NCBI RefSeq assembly: GCF_003024195.1
Contig: NZ_KZ679044.1
Coordinates: 217,186-254,436, forward strand
DNA length: 37,251 bases
Direction: 5' to 3'
Source of the DNA: Streptomyces dioscori
GTDB lineage: Bacteria; Actinomycetota; Actinomycetes; Streptomycetales; Streptomycetaceae
Of this stretch, positions 14,755 through 22,643 are shown piece by piece (the stretch's first letter is position 1; every line of letters starts with the position of its first letter). Below the pieces are notes generated by a model. It made no database searches, was not told the origin of the DNA, and saw nothing but the letters and a program-made list of their open reading frames with translations. The position numbers were made by a program, and so were the translations under genes.

Positions 14755-15252
14755 GTGAGTGACGTACGCGAGAATCTGACGTACGAGGGGTTCGGGGGCG
14801 CCGTTCGTGAGCTCGCCCAGACCATCGCCGACGACGGGTACGAGCCCGACATCGTGCTCAGCATCGCCCGTGGTGGCGTCTTTGTGGCGGGTGGCCTGGC
14901 GTACGCCCTCGACTGCAAGAACATCCATCTCGTGAACGTGGAGTTCTACACGGGGGTGGGGACCACTCTCGACATGCCGGTCATGCTCGCTCCCGTCCCC
15001 AACGCCATCGACTTCTCCGACAAGAAAGTGTTGATCACGGACGACGTGGCCGACACCGGCAAGACGCTGAAGCTCGTGTACGACTTCTGCGTGGACGCCG
15101 TCGCCGAGGTGCGCTCCGCGGTCATCTACGAGAAGTCGCAGTCCTTGGTGAAGTGCGAGTACGTGTGGAAGCGCACGGATGAGTGGATCAACTTCCCGTG
15201 GAGTGTCGAGCCGCCCGTAGTGAAGCGGGCGGGGCAGGTGCTCGACGCCTGA
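14755..15252 (+). CDS. Phosphoribosyltransferase (type I PRT fold)
   Basis: 165 residues with the PRPP-binding loop VLITDDVADTGKT (about 92-104) and the IARGGVFVAGGLA hood/loop region (38-50). GTG 14755 (MSDVRENLTYEGFG) is preferred as start, with GGACGGA upstream. A GTG at 14713, which overlaps the dcd stop, would add 14 residues made of Gly-Ser repeats. The enzyme class transfers ribose phosphate to or from a nucleobase; the base is not identifiable from the sequence. The position behind dcd suggests nucleotide salvage. Confidence 0.85.
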   Translation: MSDVRENLTYEGFGGAVRELAQTIADDGYEPDIVLSIARGGVFVAGGLAYALDCKNIHLVNVEFYTGVGTTLDMPVMLAPVPNAIDFSDKKVLITDDVADTGKTLKLVYDFCVDAVAEVRSAVIYEKSQSLVKCEYVWKRTDEWINFPWSVEPPVVKRAGQVLDA

Positions 15253-15288
15253 TGTCCAGGGGGCGAGCATCTGCCCCCGGCGTCAGGC
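15247..15288. terminator. Bidirectional terminator between convergent genes
   Basis: GGGGGC (15259-15264) and GCCCCC (15273-15278) form an inner stem with an 8-base loop. GCCTGA (15247-15252) and TCAGGC (15283-15288) extend it outward, and these outer arms include the two stop codons of the converging phosphoribosyltransferase and AraC genes. Confidence 0.65.
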
Positions 15289-16155
15289 CGTCGTTCGTTC
15301 CACCGGGATCCACAGTTCCGCTTCCGCCTCCGTGGCGTCCGCGGACAGGCGGGTGCGGAGGATCTCCGGGCCCGGCCTGCTCCGGTACGGGTTGGACGGG
15401 AACCACTGGGTGAAGACGTCCCGCCACATGTGCTGGAGCGTCAGCGGGAACGGGCCCGAGCTTTCGAAGACCGCCCACGTGCCCGGTGGGACCGTGAGGG
15501 AGTCCAGGTCCTGCGGGACGGTCGTCCCGGGGTCCGTCACCACCGCGTGGTAGTAGTCCAGTTCCGTTCCTTCCGCCCTGCTCGGGTCCAGGTTGTCGCT
15601 CACCCCCACGATCCCCCGTGGCTCCTCACCGGACAGTGCGGTGATCCGTTGCAGCGTCTCCGGGGCGAGGCCTCGGATGAAGGTCGCGATCTCCGGGTTC
15701 ATGCCCTCGTGGACGAGCGGGACCCTGACCCTCTTCCCGACCACCTGGAACTCCTCTTTCCGTACGATCCTGTAGCGCATACTGCTGCTCCCCTCGACGA
15801 CCAGGCGGAAGGACAGCCGGGGCTGGGAGGTCAGGGCGGCGCCGGTGGTCCGGGCCTCGCCCGGGCCCACGCCGTGCACCGCGCGGAACGCCCGCGCGAA
15901 CGCCTCGCCCGAGCCGTAGCCGTACCGCACCGCGATCTCCAGCAGCGTCCGCTCCCCGGCCAGCACCTCGGCGCCGGCCACGGTGAGCCGTCTGCGCCGG
16001 ATGTACTCGGACAGCGGGAGCCCCGCCAGCGCGGAGAACAGCCGGCGGAGGTGGTACTCCGACGTCATCGCGATCCGCGCCAGTTCGGGCACCTCGACCT
16101 GCTGGTCGAGACGCGACTCGATGTGCTCCAGAGCCTCGTTCAGTCGCTCCAGCAA
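15283..16155 (-). CDS. AraC-family regulator with GyrI-like effector domain
   Basis: A 290-residue protein. The N-terminal ~105 residues form the double HTH of AraC (LARIAMTSEYHLRRLFSALAGLPLSEYIRRRRL, then LLEIAVRYGYGSGEAFARAFRAVHGVGP). Residues ~128-287 form a GyrI-like ligand-binding domain (MRYRIVRKEEFQVVGKRVRVP...YYHAVVT...LWIPVE). This order is the Rob/SoxS-related multidrug-sensing type. TTG 16155 is the start because AAGGAGG lies five to seven bases upstream. The target genes are not evident. Confidence 0.9.
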   Translation of the reverse strand: MLERLNEALEHIESRLDQQVEVPELARIAMTSEYHLRRLFSALAGLPLSEYIRRRRLTVAGAEVLAGERTLLEIAVRYGYGSGEAFARAFRAVHGVGPGEARTTGAALTSQPRLSFRLVVEGSSSMRYRIVRKEEFQVVGKRVRVPLVHEGMNPEIATFIRGLAPETLQRITALSGEEPRGIVGVSDNLDPSRAEGTELDYYHAVVTDPGTTVPQDLDSLTVPPGTWAVFESSGPFPLTLQHMWRDVFTQWFPSNPYRSRPGPEILRTRLSADATEAEAELWIPVERTTA

Positions 16156-16274
16156 CTCGGCCTCCTTCCTTTGCGTCCTCCACGTTAGGAACGTCGTACC
16201 TTGCCGGACCCGACAGTCCGTGCACGGTTCGGTCGGGTGGGCAGACGGCCGCGCCGACCCGCCGGCCCGTTAAA

Positions 16275-16332
16275 GAAACGCTTGCGTTTCGATTCCGGCT
16301 TCCGTAGGTTGGGTGTACGAAACCGTTTCGTA
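16275..16332 (+). promoter_or_regulatory. Promoter with two GAAAC/GTTTC palindromes
   Basis: TTGCGT (16282-16287), 17 bp, TAGGTT (16305-16310) is a good promoter for the transporter gene. GAAACGC-TT-GCGTTTC (16275-16290) covers the -35 and TACGAAAC-C-GTTTCGTA (16316-16332) covers the expected start site. Their centres are about 42 bp apart, four helical turns. Such palindromes are typical TetR-family operators; no TetR gene is adjacent. Confidence 0.68.
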
Positions 16333-16373
16333 TCGATCGACCTCGGGGAATCGCCCCGGAGGGGAGGAGCGCC

Positions 16374-17354
16374 GTGGCAGTCCTGCTGGCCGTCGTCCTC
16401 TCCCTCGTCTCCGCCGTCTGTTACGCCTCCGCCGCCGTGGTCCAGGAACGGACCGCCGCCGGTACCGCGAGTCTGCGGTCCACGCTGGCCCGCCCGTCCT
16501 GGTGGGGATCCGTCGCCCTCAACGGCGGCGGGGCCCTGCTGCACGTGGTGGCCCTGCGGTACGGGCCGCTGACCCTCGTACAGCCGCTCGGCGCGCTGAG
16601 TCTGGTGATGGCGGTGCCCCTCGGGTCGCTGGTCACCCGCCGCCGCACCTCCGGCAGGCAGTGGCACGGAATGGTCCTCACCCTCGTCGGGCTCGTCGCG
16701 CTGCTCGCCGCCACCGCGTCCGGCGGTGCGCCGGCCGACACCCTGGGGAGGCGTGAAGTGCTTCTTGTCGCGCTTGCCGCCGCCGGTCTCGTCGCGGTCC
16801 TCGTCCGTGGAGGCGTTGTCCGAGGCCGCCGCGAGGGCAAGGCCGCCTCCTCGGGCAGCGGGCTCGCCTTCGCCGCGGCTTCGGGTGTCGCCTCCGGAGT
16901 GGGTTCCACGCTGGCGCAGAAGCTCGCCGTCGGGTCCGCGCCGGGCTGGAGTCTCGTGGCGGTGGCCGTCCTGACCGTGGGGTTCGCCACCGCGGGGGTG
17001 CTGCTCTCGCAGAAGGCGTACCGCAGTGGTCTCGGCGGGCCGCTCGCCGTGCTCACCCTGGTCAATCCCGTCGCCGCGTCCGCCATCGGCATCACCCTGC
17101 TCGGTGAGGGCGTGCAGTACGGGGGCTTCGGCGGGCTCGGGGGCCTGCTGGCCCTCGCCGGTGCCCTCGCGGCCGCCCGCGGCGTCGTCCTGCTCAGCCT
17201 GCCGAGTGCACCGCCCCGGGCGATGTCCCGAACGTTGTCTCCGGCCGAAGCGGGGCAGGCGGCGGCAAGGGCCGAAAGCGTCAGGCAACCGGCCGGCGTC
17301 GGCAAACCGACCGGCATTGTCAATCTCACCGGCATGAGCCGGGCCACTCTCTGA
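16374..17354 (+). CDS. DMT-superfamily (NIPA/EamA-like) membrane transporter
   Basis: 326 residues with about nine hydrophobic helices, starting LLAVVLSLVSAVCYASAAVVQER and including LTLVQPLGALSLVMAVPLGSL, WHGMVLTLVGLVALLAAT and VLTLVNPVAASAIGITLLGEG, the DMT pattern. The last ~40 residues are polar and probably cytoplasmic. GTG 16374 follows GGAGGGGAGGAG. The substrate is unknown. It is probably co-transcribed with the GNAT gene 19 bp downstream and is controlled by the two palindromes upstream. Confidence 0.85.
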   Translation: MAVLLAVVLSLVSAVCYASAAVVQERTAAGTASLRSTLARPSWWGSVALNGGGALLHVVALRYGPLTLVQPLGALSLVMAVPLGSLVTRRRTSGRQWHGMVLTLVGLVALLAATASGGAPADTLGRREVLLVALAAAGLVAVLVRGGVVRGRREGKAASSGSGLAFAAASGVASGVGSTLAQKLAVGSAPGWSLVAVAVLTVGFATAGVLLSQKAYRSGLGGPLAVLTLVNPVAASAIGITLLGEGVQYGGFGGLGGLLALAGALAAARGVVLLSLPSAPPRAMSRTLSPAEAGQAAARAESVRQPAGVGKPTGIVNLTGMSRATL

Positions 17355-17373
17355 AAGGCAGTGAACGTAGAAA

Positions 17374-18042
17374 ATGACCATGACCACGCTTGAGATTCCC
17401 GTACGGGCCGCCGTGCGCGCCGCAGGACTCGTCGACGTACCCGCCGTGGCGCGGCTGATCACGCAGAGCTCCGCCGGGCACTCGGAGCAGGCGCAACGCG
17501 TCATGCGGCTGGTGCTGGCCCATCACGCCCTGGAGAAGGGGCAGGTGTGGGTGGCCGAGCGGGACGACGACGGCACGCTGCTGGCCGCCGCCATCTGGCT
17601 GCCGCCCGGAACCGGCGTCGATCCGCCCGGCCCGCACCTGAAGAGCGTGCTCTCCCGTGAACTGGCCACCGGTCGTTCCGAGGCCACCGGTCGTTCCGCT
17701 GCCGAGCCCGCCTTCTGCCTGCCGCAGGACCTGTTCCTGTCGACCGTGCTGAAGGCGGCCGGGCCCGATCCGTCGGCGCCGTACTGGACGGTGGTCGCCG
17801 TCTGCGCTCCGGACGAGACGGAGGCCTGGGACCGTACGGTGGTCGACGGGCTGCTGGCTCCGGGGCTGCGGGCCGTCGACGAGCAGGACGCCACCGCCGT
17901 CGCGGTCACGCTCTCCGCCCGGCACGGGGACCAGCTGCGGCACCTGGGGTTCCGCGGACCGCGGCGGGCGAGCGTCGCGCCGGACGCGAGCGTGTGGCTC
18001 ACCACCCGGACCCGGCACGCCCTGGTGGAGGCCGCCGCCTGA
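17374..18042 (+). CDS. GNAT-family N-acetyltransferase-like protein
   Basis: 222 residues. RAAGLVDVPAVARLI near 14-30, a central strand (GTLLAAAIWLPPG) and the C-terminal half (YWTVVAVCAPDE, LLAPGLRAVDEQDATAVAVTLSARHGDQLRHLGFRG) fit the acetyl-CoA-binding fold of GNAT enzymes. The classic Q/R-x-x-G-x-G/A loop is degenerate. A second in-frame ATG lies two codons later. It follows the DMT transporter and probably shares its promoter. The substrate is unknown. Confidence 0.72.
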   Translation: MTMTTLEIPVRAAVRAAGLVDVPAVARLITQSSAGHSEQAQRVMRLVLAHHALEKGQVWVAERDDDGTLLAAAIWLPPGTGVDPPGPHLKSVLSRELATGRSEATGRSAAEPAFCLPQDLFLSTVLKAAGPDPSAPYWTVVAVCAPDETEAWDRTVVDGLLAPGLRAVDEQDATAVAVTLSARHGDQLRHLGFRGPRRASVAPDASVWLTTRTRHALVEAAA

Positions 18043-18078
18043 GCGCCTCCCCGACCGCCGCCGCAGCTGTCGCCGCGG

Positions 18079-19233
18079 CTACTGGCAGCAGACCACCGGG
18101 ATCCGCTGGACCTCGTTGTTGGCGAAGCCGCCCCGGTTCCACGGCTGGGTGAGGGGCTGGGCCGTACCCTCGGCGTCCGTGGCGCGGACCGTCAGGACGT
18201 GCCGGCCGGGGGTCGCCGTCCAGGGCGCGTGCCAGTGGCGCCAGGACCATGGATCGCCCTGTGCCGCGGCGAGTTCGGCGGTCTGCCAGGACGCGCCGTC
18301 GTCCGCGCTGACCTCGACCTTCGTGACCGGCGCGCGGCCCGACCAGGCCCGCCCCTCCAACCGCACGGGGCCGGGGCGTACGACCCGGGTGCGGGACATG
18401 AAGTCGGGGAAGCCGGGCGGGATCATCAGGGCGCGCGGGGCGATACGGGTGACCGGTTCGCCGGGCTCGCCGGAGGACTGGCGGAAGCGGTACGCCACCG
18501 CCTGCTGGAAGCCGGTGAAGGGGGCGTCGGTCAGCTCGATGTCGGTCAGCCACTTCACATGGGCCATGCCGTACCAGCCGGGGACGATCAGCCGCACCGG
18601 GTAGCCGTGCTGCGGTGGCAGCGGGGCGCCGTTCATCTCGTACGCCACCAGTACCTCGGGGTCGGTGGCAATGGCGTCCTGGACCGTCAGACTGCGGGCG
18701 TAGTCCTGCTCGACGCCGCGTTCCACTCCGTGGTCGGCTCCCGTGAAGACCGCCTCGACGGCGTCCGGCTCCACGCCCGCCTCGGCGAGCAGCGTCCGCA
18801 GGGGTACGCCCGTCCAGTCCGCCGTGCCGACCGCCTCGACCAGCCAGGGCTGGCTCACGGGGCGTGGGTCGAGCCGGGCCCTGCCGTTGCCGGCGCACTC
18901 CATCGTCACGCGGTGGGTGACCGGCGGGAGGGCGCGCAGGGCCGCCAGGTCCAGGGTCAGGGGCGTACGGACGCGGCCGTGGACCTTGAGGGTCCAGGTG
19001 TCGGCGTCGGCGGCCGGTATGTCGTAGTGGACGAGGATGTAGTGCAGTCCGGGCGGGGTCACGTCGTAGCGCAGGGCCTCCAGGGGGAGGCCGTGGTTGC
19101 GGGCCGCGAGGGTGAGCTCCTCGTGGCTGATGCCCTCGTCGGGGGCGGCCACGCGGCAGGGTGCGCTGACCTCGGCCGGTGACCGCGGCACGGACGAGGG
19201 CTGGTCACGGGTACGTACGTCTGATCCGTCCAT
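18079..19233 (-). CDS. Sulfite-oxidase-like molybdopterin-dependent oxidoreductase
   Basis: 384 residues. The molybdopterin domain contains MECAGNGR with the Mo-ligating Cys113, WTGVPLRTLL, and a conserved YPVRLIVPGWYGM segment. The C-terminal part (about 270-384) is a Mo-co dimerisation domain (RLEGRAWSGRAPVTKVEVSADDGASW). No Tat signal or haem domain is present, so a cytoplasmic enzyme using another electron carrier is likely. The ATG at 19233 lacks a clear ribosome site. The substrate may be sulfite or a related compound; this cannot be decided here. Confidence 0.88.
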   Translation of the reverse strand: MDGSDVRTRDQPSSVPRSPAEVSAPCRVAAPDEGISHEELTLAARNHGLPLEALRYDVTPPGLHYILVHYDIPAADADTWTLKVHGRVRTPLTLDLAALRALPPVTHRVTMECAGNGRARLDPRPVSQPWLVEAVGTADWTGVPLRTLLAEAGVEPDAVEAVFTGADHGVERGVEQDYARSLTVQDAIATDPEVLVAYEMNGAPLPPQHGYPVRLIVPGWYGMAHVKWLTDIELTDAPFTGFQQAVAYRFRQSSGEPGEPVTRIAPRALMIPPGFPDFMSRTRVVRPGPVRLEGRAWSGRAPVTKVEVSADDGASWQTAELAAAQGDPWSWRHWHAPWTATPGRHVLTVRATDAEGTAQPLTQPWNRGGFANNEVQRIPVVCCQ

Positions 19234-19242
19234 GCCCTACAT

Positions 19243-19300
19243 GGTGCTCCGTCGGCCGGTCCCGGGGCACCCCCGGAACGGACTCGGCGTCCGGAGCACC
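19243..19300. terminator. Inverted repeat downstream of the Yip1 gene
   Basis: GGTGCTCCG (19243-19251) and CGGAGCACC (19292-19300) form a 9-bp outer stem; CCGGGG (19262-19267) and CCCCGG (19271-19276) form a hairpin inside. It lies just after the Yip1 stop and before the molybdoenzyme start, both on the minus strand. Confidence 0.45.
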
Positions 19301-19305
19301 CCTGC

Positions 19306-20280
19306 TCAGAACGTGCCCAGCTTGATGATCGACAGCAGTGCGGCCAGCTGGATCGCCGACGCTCCCAGGGCCTTGGGCCACGGCAGGTCGTGCGACTTGC
19401 CGACCATCAGCGTGAACAGCGCGCCGGCCGCCACCCAGGTCGCCCAGCCCAGGATGCGGACGAAGGGCGCGTCGCCGCTCGCGAACATCGCGACGACCAG
19501 GCGCGGCGCGTCCGTGAGCGACATGATCAGCATGGAGAGGCCGACCGTGGGCTGCCAGGCGCCGTCGCCGCCGAGCTGGCGGGCCAGGGTGTGGGTGACC
19601 ACGCCCAGGATGAACGCGCTGAGCACGATCGCGACCGCCGTCACCAGGACGATGGGGACCGCGTTCGACAGGGTGGCGTTTATGGCGTCCGCGCGGGCGC
19701 CGTCGAAGCCGAAGACGGCCAGCAGACCGTAGAGGAACGTGACGATGAGGGCGGGGCCCCACATCGTGTAGTCGCGCATGTGCAGGAAGGTCTGGTTCGG
19801 GCGCATGATGACGCCGCTCAGCAGCTGCTTCCAGTGCAGGGGCGGGCCGACGGGCGCGGCGGGCGCGCTGCCCGCACGGTAGGTGTCGCCCTGGTTGTAC
19901 GGGTCCTCGCCGACGGAGAACGCCGTCGTGTGACCCGGCTGGTTGGCCGCGTACGGGTCGTGGCCCTGCGGCTGGTGACCGCGGGGCTGGTGGCCCTGGG
20001 GGTGACGGCCCTGCGGGGGGTGGCCCGGGTCGCCGAAGTACTCCGGCTCACCGTGTCCGTTCCCCTGGGGGTGTCCGTTGCCCTGCGGCCACTGCTGCGG
20101 GCCGTTGCCGCCGCCACCGCCGTACTGGGGCTGTTGAGGGTGGGCCCCGGGCGCGGGGGGATAGCCGTACGACGGGCCGCCCTGGGGGGCCTGCTGTCCG
20201 TACGGCTGCTGCCGCTGTTGTTGCGGAGGCGCCTGCTGCGTGCGGTTGTCCCGGCCGCGTCCGATCCTGAATCCAGCCAC
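19306..20280 (-). CDS. Yip1-domain membrane protein with Gln/Gly/Pro-rich N-terminus
   Basis: 324 residues. The first ~150 are disordered and rich in Gln, Gly, Pro and His (repeats such as QGHQPRGHQPQGHDP). A Yip1 domain with five hydrophobic helices follows (MWGPALIVTFLYGLLAVFGF; IVLVTAVAIVLSAFILGVV; VGLSMLIMSLTDAPRLVVAMF; ILGWATWVAAGALFTLMVG; GASAIQLAALLSII). GTG 20280 gives MAGFRIGRGRDNR, which I recall as the family N-terminus; ATG 20361 would add 27 residues but sits inside a hairpin. The function is unknown; a role in the membrane is clear. Confidence 0.8.
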   Translation of the reverse strand: MAGFRIGRGRDNRTQQAPPQQQRQQPYGQQAPQGGPSYGYPPAPGAHPQQPQYGGGGGNGPQQWPQGNGHPQGNGHGEPEYFGDPGHPPQGRHPQGHQPRGHQPQGHDPYAANQPGHTTAFSVGEDPYNQGDTYRAGSAPAAPVGPPLHWKQLLSGVIMRPNQTFLHMRDYTMWGPALIVTFLYGLLAVFGFDGARADAINATLSNAVPIVLVTAVAIVLSAFILGVVTHTLARQLGGDGAWQPTVGLSMLIMSLTDAPRLVVAMFASGDAPFVRILGWATWVAAGALFTLMVGKSHDLPWPKALGASAIQLAALLSIIKLGTF

Positions 20281-20359
20281 GTAATCGAACGTACCTGGTC
20301 CCGCAGAGTCACGTGCCGGGCCCGGGGCATCGGACCCGGCTTTGCGGCCGACCTGTGAC

Positions 20360-20384
20360 ATCCCCTAGGGGTGCCCTAGGGGAT
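20360..20384. terminator. 11-bp hairpin between the FG-GAP and Yip1 genes
   Basis: ATCCCCTAGGG (20360-20370) and CCCTAGGGGAT (20374-20384) form a perfect stem with a three-base loop, 16 bp after the FG-GAP stop on the minus strand. It may terminate that transcript or, because of its CCCTAGGGG core, bind a protein. Confidence 0.55.
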
Positions 20385-20399
20385 CTGCCAGATGTTTCG

Positions 20400-21866
20400 T
20401 CAGAGACTGCTCAGGGTTTTGCCGTAGGTGAGCGCGCTCGTGGGGGCGGGCAGGCCCAGCCGGGCTGGGGTCAGGGCGTAGGAGCCGTCGGCACTCGCGT
20501 GCGGGAACGCCCACAGGCCACCGGAGTTGACGTTCTCGCCGGGGGAACCGACAGCCAGGTCCTTCCGGCCGTCGCGATCGTAGTCACCGGCCGCGACGGC
20601 CGCGCCGAAGGCGTCCCCGGCCTCCGCCGCACCCGGCACACGCGGGGTGCCCTGGTTGTACGCGACCGCGGTCCCCTCACCGAACTCGTCGACCAGACCG
20701 TTCTTCATGCCGAACAGGACGGTGGCCGCGCCCGCGTTCGCCCGGGTGCCGATCGCCTCGCCGGGGGCGCCCGCGACCAGGTCGTCGCGGCCGTCGCCGT
20801 TCAGGTCGGCGACGGCGAGGGCCGCGCCGAAGCGGTCGCCGGACTCGGCTCGGCCCGGTACGCCGACCGTGTCCTGGTTCAGGGTCTGCTTGCGGAAGCC
20901 GAAGGATCCGGCGGATCCGGTGGATCCGGCGGAGGCGGCGCCGTAGTGGATGTGGATGCCGCCGCCCTGCGCGTACTCCTCGGGGCCGCACGGGTCGTCG
21001 ATGTTCTCGTCGGCGATCTCGCGGCACTCGCCGAGGGCCAGGTCGTCGTGGCCGTCGCCGTCGAAGTCGCCGGCGGCGAGGGCGGAGACGCCGGCGTTGT
21101 CGGTGTTCCACACGTTGGCCAGGGCCTGCCCGGCCCTCTCCCAGGCCCAGATCCGTACGTGGGACTGGGTGAACGGGGTGTTCGTCCAGTACCCCACCGC
21201 CAGGTCCGCCGCTCCGTCGCCGGTGAAGTCGCCGGTGGTCAGGATCGGGGCCCGGCCGCCCATGGGGGCGCCTACGACGGTCGCTGCGAGACCGTCCGCG
21301 GTGCGCAGGACGACCTTGTCCCTGCCGCCGACCACGATGTCCCTGCTGCCGTCGCCGGTCAGGTCGGCCGCGGCGACCGACAGCCCGTACGCGGCGGAGG
21401 CGGCGGGGCCCGTGGTGACGTTGGAGCCGTGGCTCGGACCGCCCTTCGCGCCGCCCACGACGACGACCACGCCGGCGTCCGTGCCGCGCCCGGTGATGTC
21501 CTCGCCGGGGGCGCCGGCCAGCAGTTCCGCGATGCCGTCGCCGTTGAGGTCCTCCAGGGCCACGGCCGCGCCGAAGCGGTCGCCTGCCTCGGGGGTGCCG
21601 GGCACTTCGGTGGTGGCCTGGGTGACGCGGATGCTGCCGTGGGCGCCGATGCCCTTCTTGCCGCCCCAGAGGACGTTGACGTATCCGGCTCTCGCCTTGC
21701 CGCCGACGGCGCCGTCCGGGACGCCGACGGCGAGGTCGGCGTAGCCGTCGCCGTTGAAGTCGCTGGTGGAGGGGGAGGGTTGGGGCACGGCTGCGGTTGC
21801 CGCGGGGGCTGCGAGGGTCAGGGCCGAGGTGGCCGCTGCGGCGACGGTGTACGTCCGTATGCGCAC
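20400..21866 (-). CDS. Secreted FG-GAP/integrin-like beta-propeller protein
   Basis: 488 residues. A Sec signal peptide (MRIRTYTVAAAATSALTLAAPAA, cleavage near ATAAVP) is followed by seven or so FG-GAP repeats with Ca-binding loops: DFNGDGYADLAVGVP, DLNGDGIAELLAGAPGE, DLTGDGSRDIVVG, DFTGDGAADLAVG, DFDGDGHDDLALG, DLNGDGRDDLVAGAPGE and DYDRDGRKDLAVGSPGE. Such propellers are extracellular and bind ligands or cell-surface partners. No hydrolase domain is attached. A lipid anchor is absent, unlike the two other FG-GAP proteins in this window. Confidence 0.88.
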   Translation of the reverse strand: MRIRTYTVAAAATSALTLAAPAATAAVPQPSPSTSDFNGDGYADLAVGVPDGAVGGKARAGYVNVLWGGKKGIGAHGSIRVTQATTEVPGTPEAGDRFGAAVALEDLNGDGIAELLAGAPGEDITGRGTDAGVVVVVGGAKGGPSHGSNVTTGPAASAAYGLSVAAADLTGDGSRDIVVGGRDKVVLRTADGLAATVVGAPMGGRAPILTTGDFTGDGAADLAVGYWTNTPFTQSHVRIWAWERAGQALANVWNTDNAGVSALAAGDFDGDGHDDLALGECREIADENIDDPCGPEEYAQGGGIHIHYGAASAGSTGSAGSFGFRKQTLNQDTVGVPGRAESGDRFGAALAVADLNGDGRDDLVAGAPGEAIGTRANAGAATVLFGMKNGLVDEFGEGTAVAYNQGTPRVPGAAEAGDAFGAAVAAGDYDRDGRKDLAVGSPGENVNSGGLWAFPHASADGSYALTPARLGLPAPTSALTYGKTLSSL

Positions 21867-22004
21867 GGGGGGCTCCAGGGGGCTGGGGTGACTTCAACCG
21901 GGTGGCCGGGTGGCCGAGACCAGGTGGGTCCGCTTGGTTCACCTGTGTGACACCTGGAGTAGGGGTGGGGTTGTGCGGGGGTGACGGTGATCTGCGGGCC
22001 GGTG

Positions 22005-22033
22005 GGGGCTGGTCGCGCAGTTCCCCGCGCCCC
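22005..22033 (-). repeat. Common Streptomyces intergenic hairpin repeat, likely terminator of the HATPase gene
   Basis: GGGGC (22005) and GCCCC (22029) enclose GGTCGCGCAGTTCCCCGC-type sequence, a motif I recognise as very frequent between Streptomyces genes. It lies 15 bp after the stop of the minus-strand HATPase gene and can fold into a GC-rich stem. Confidence 0.6.
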
Positions 22034-22047
22034 TGAAGGCACGCCCC

Positions 22048-22563
22048 TCACGGGGCGCCCAGTTCGCACCAGACGTATTTGCCCGCCGTGCCGTTGACCT
22101 GGAACCAGCCCCAGTCGTCGGCGTACGCGTCTACGAGGTGCAGGCCCCTGCCCTCGTCCGACTCGTCGTCCTGCGGCTTGGTGCCGGGCGGGGTCGGGTC
22201 CGTGTCCCAGGCGCCGAGGCGCAGGGTGGGCCCCGACCGTCTGAGCTTGAGGGCGGCGGGGCCCTTGGTGTGCCGGATGGCGTTCCCGAGCAGCTCGGAG
22301 GCGAGCAGCTCCGCGGGTTCGACGAGGGCGGGGAGGTGGTGGCTGGTCAGGATGTCGCGCAGGGCTCGGCGGCAGATGCCCACGGCTCGGGGGTCGTGGG
22401 GGATGTAGAGCGTGTACTCCCAAGGTGCGGGCACGGGTGTGGGCATGGGGGCTCCCGGTACGGGGTGGGGGGTGGGGGTGAGGCGGAGCGGTGGCCGGTT
22501 CGCGTCCGCCGCTGGCACGACGGTGCGCCGCACTCCCACTCCGGTGAGTATTTGTGTCGTCAC
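22048..22563 (-). CDS. HATPase (anti-sigma-factor-like) ATP-binding protein
   Basis: 171 residues with a Pro-rich N-terminus (about 1-45) and a GHKL ATPase domain: ELLGNAIRHT (N box, near 88-97) and DEGRGLHLVDAYADDWG (about 135-151). GTG 22563 is chosen because the promoter TTGACC-N18-TACCTT on the minus strand places the RNA start at or very near this codon, so the mRNA is probably leaderless. ATG 22446 is an alternative with GGGAGC in front. It diverges from an XRE-DUF5753 regulator, the usual genomic partner of this family in Streptomyces. Confidence 0.8.
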   Translation of the reverse strand: MTTQILTGVGVRRTVVPAADANRPPLRLTPTPHPVPGAPMPTPVPAPWEYTLYIPHDPRAVGICRRALRDILTSHHLPALVEPAELLASELLGNAIRHTKGPAALKLRRSGPTLRLGAWDTDPTPPGTKPQDDESDEGRGLHLVDAYADDWGWFQVNGTAGKYVWCELGAP

Positions 22564-22572
22564 TGAAGGTAG

Positions 22573-22604
22573 GGGAGTAGCTTGACCCGGGTCAAGCTAC
22601 TCCC
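22573..22604. promoter_or_regulatory. Perfect 32-bp palindrome with divergent promoters
   Basis: GGGAGTAGCTTGACCC (22573-22588) is followed directly by its exact complement. Each strand carries TTGACC as -35: plus TTGACC (22582) - 18 bp - CACTAT (22606) towards the XRE gene; minus TTGACC - 18 bp - TACCTT (22567-22572) towards the HATPase. It is the probable operator of the XRE regulator and controls both directions. Confidence 0.75.
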
Positions 22605-22643
22605 GCACTATCGTGACCTCAACTCATGGGGAAAGAGGGGTGC

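Noticed and set aside
20313..21950. Long plus-strand frame of 545 codons
   Set aside because: Antisense of the FG-GAP gene; the Gly/Val/Asp pattern arises from the repeated GDG-encoding codons on the other strand.
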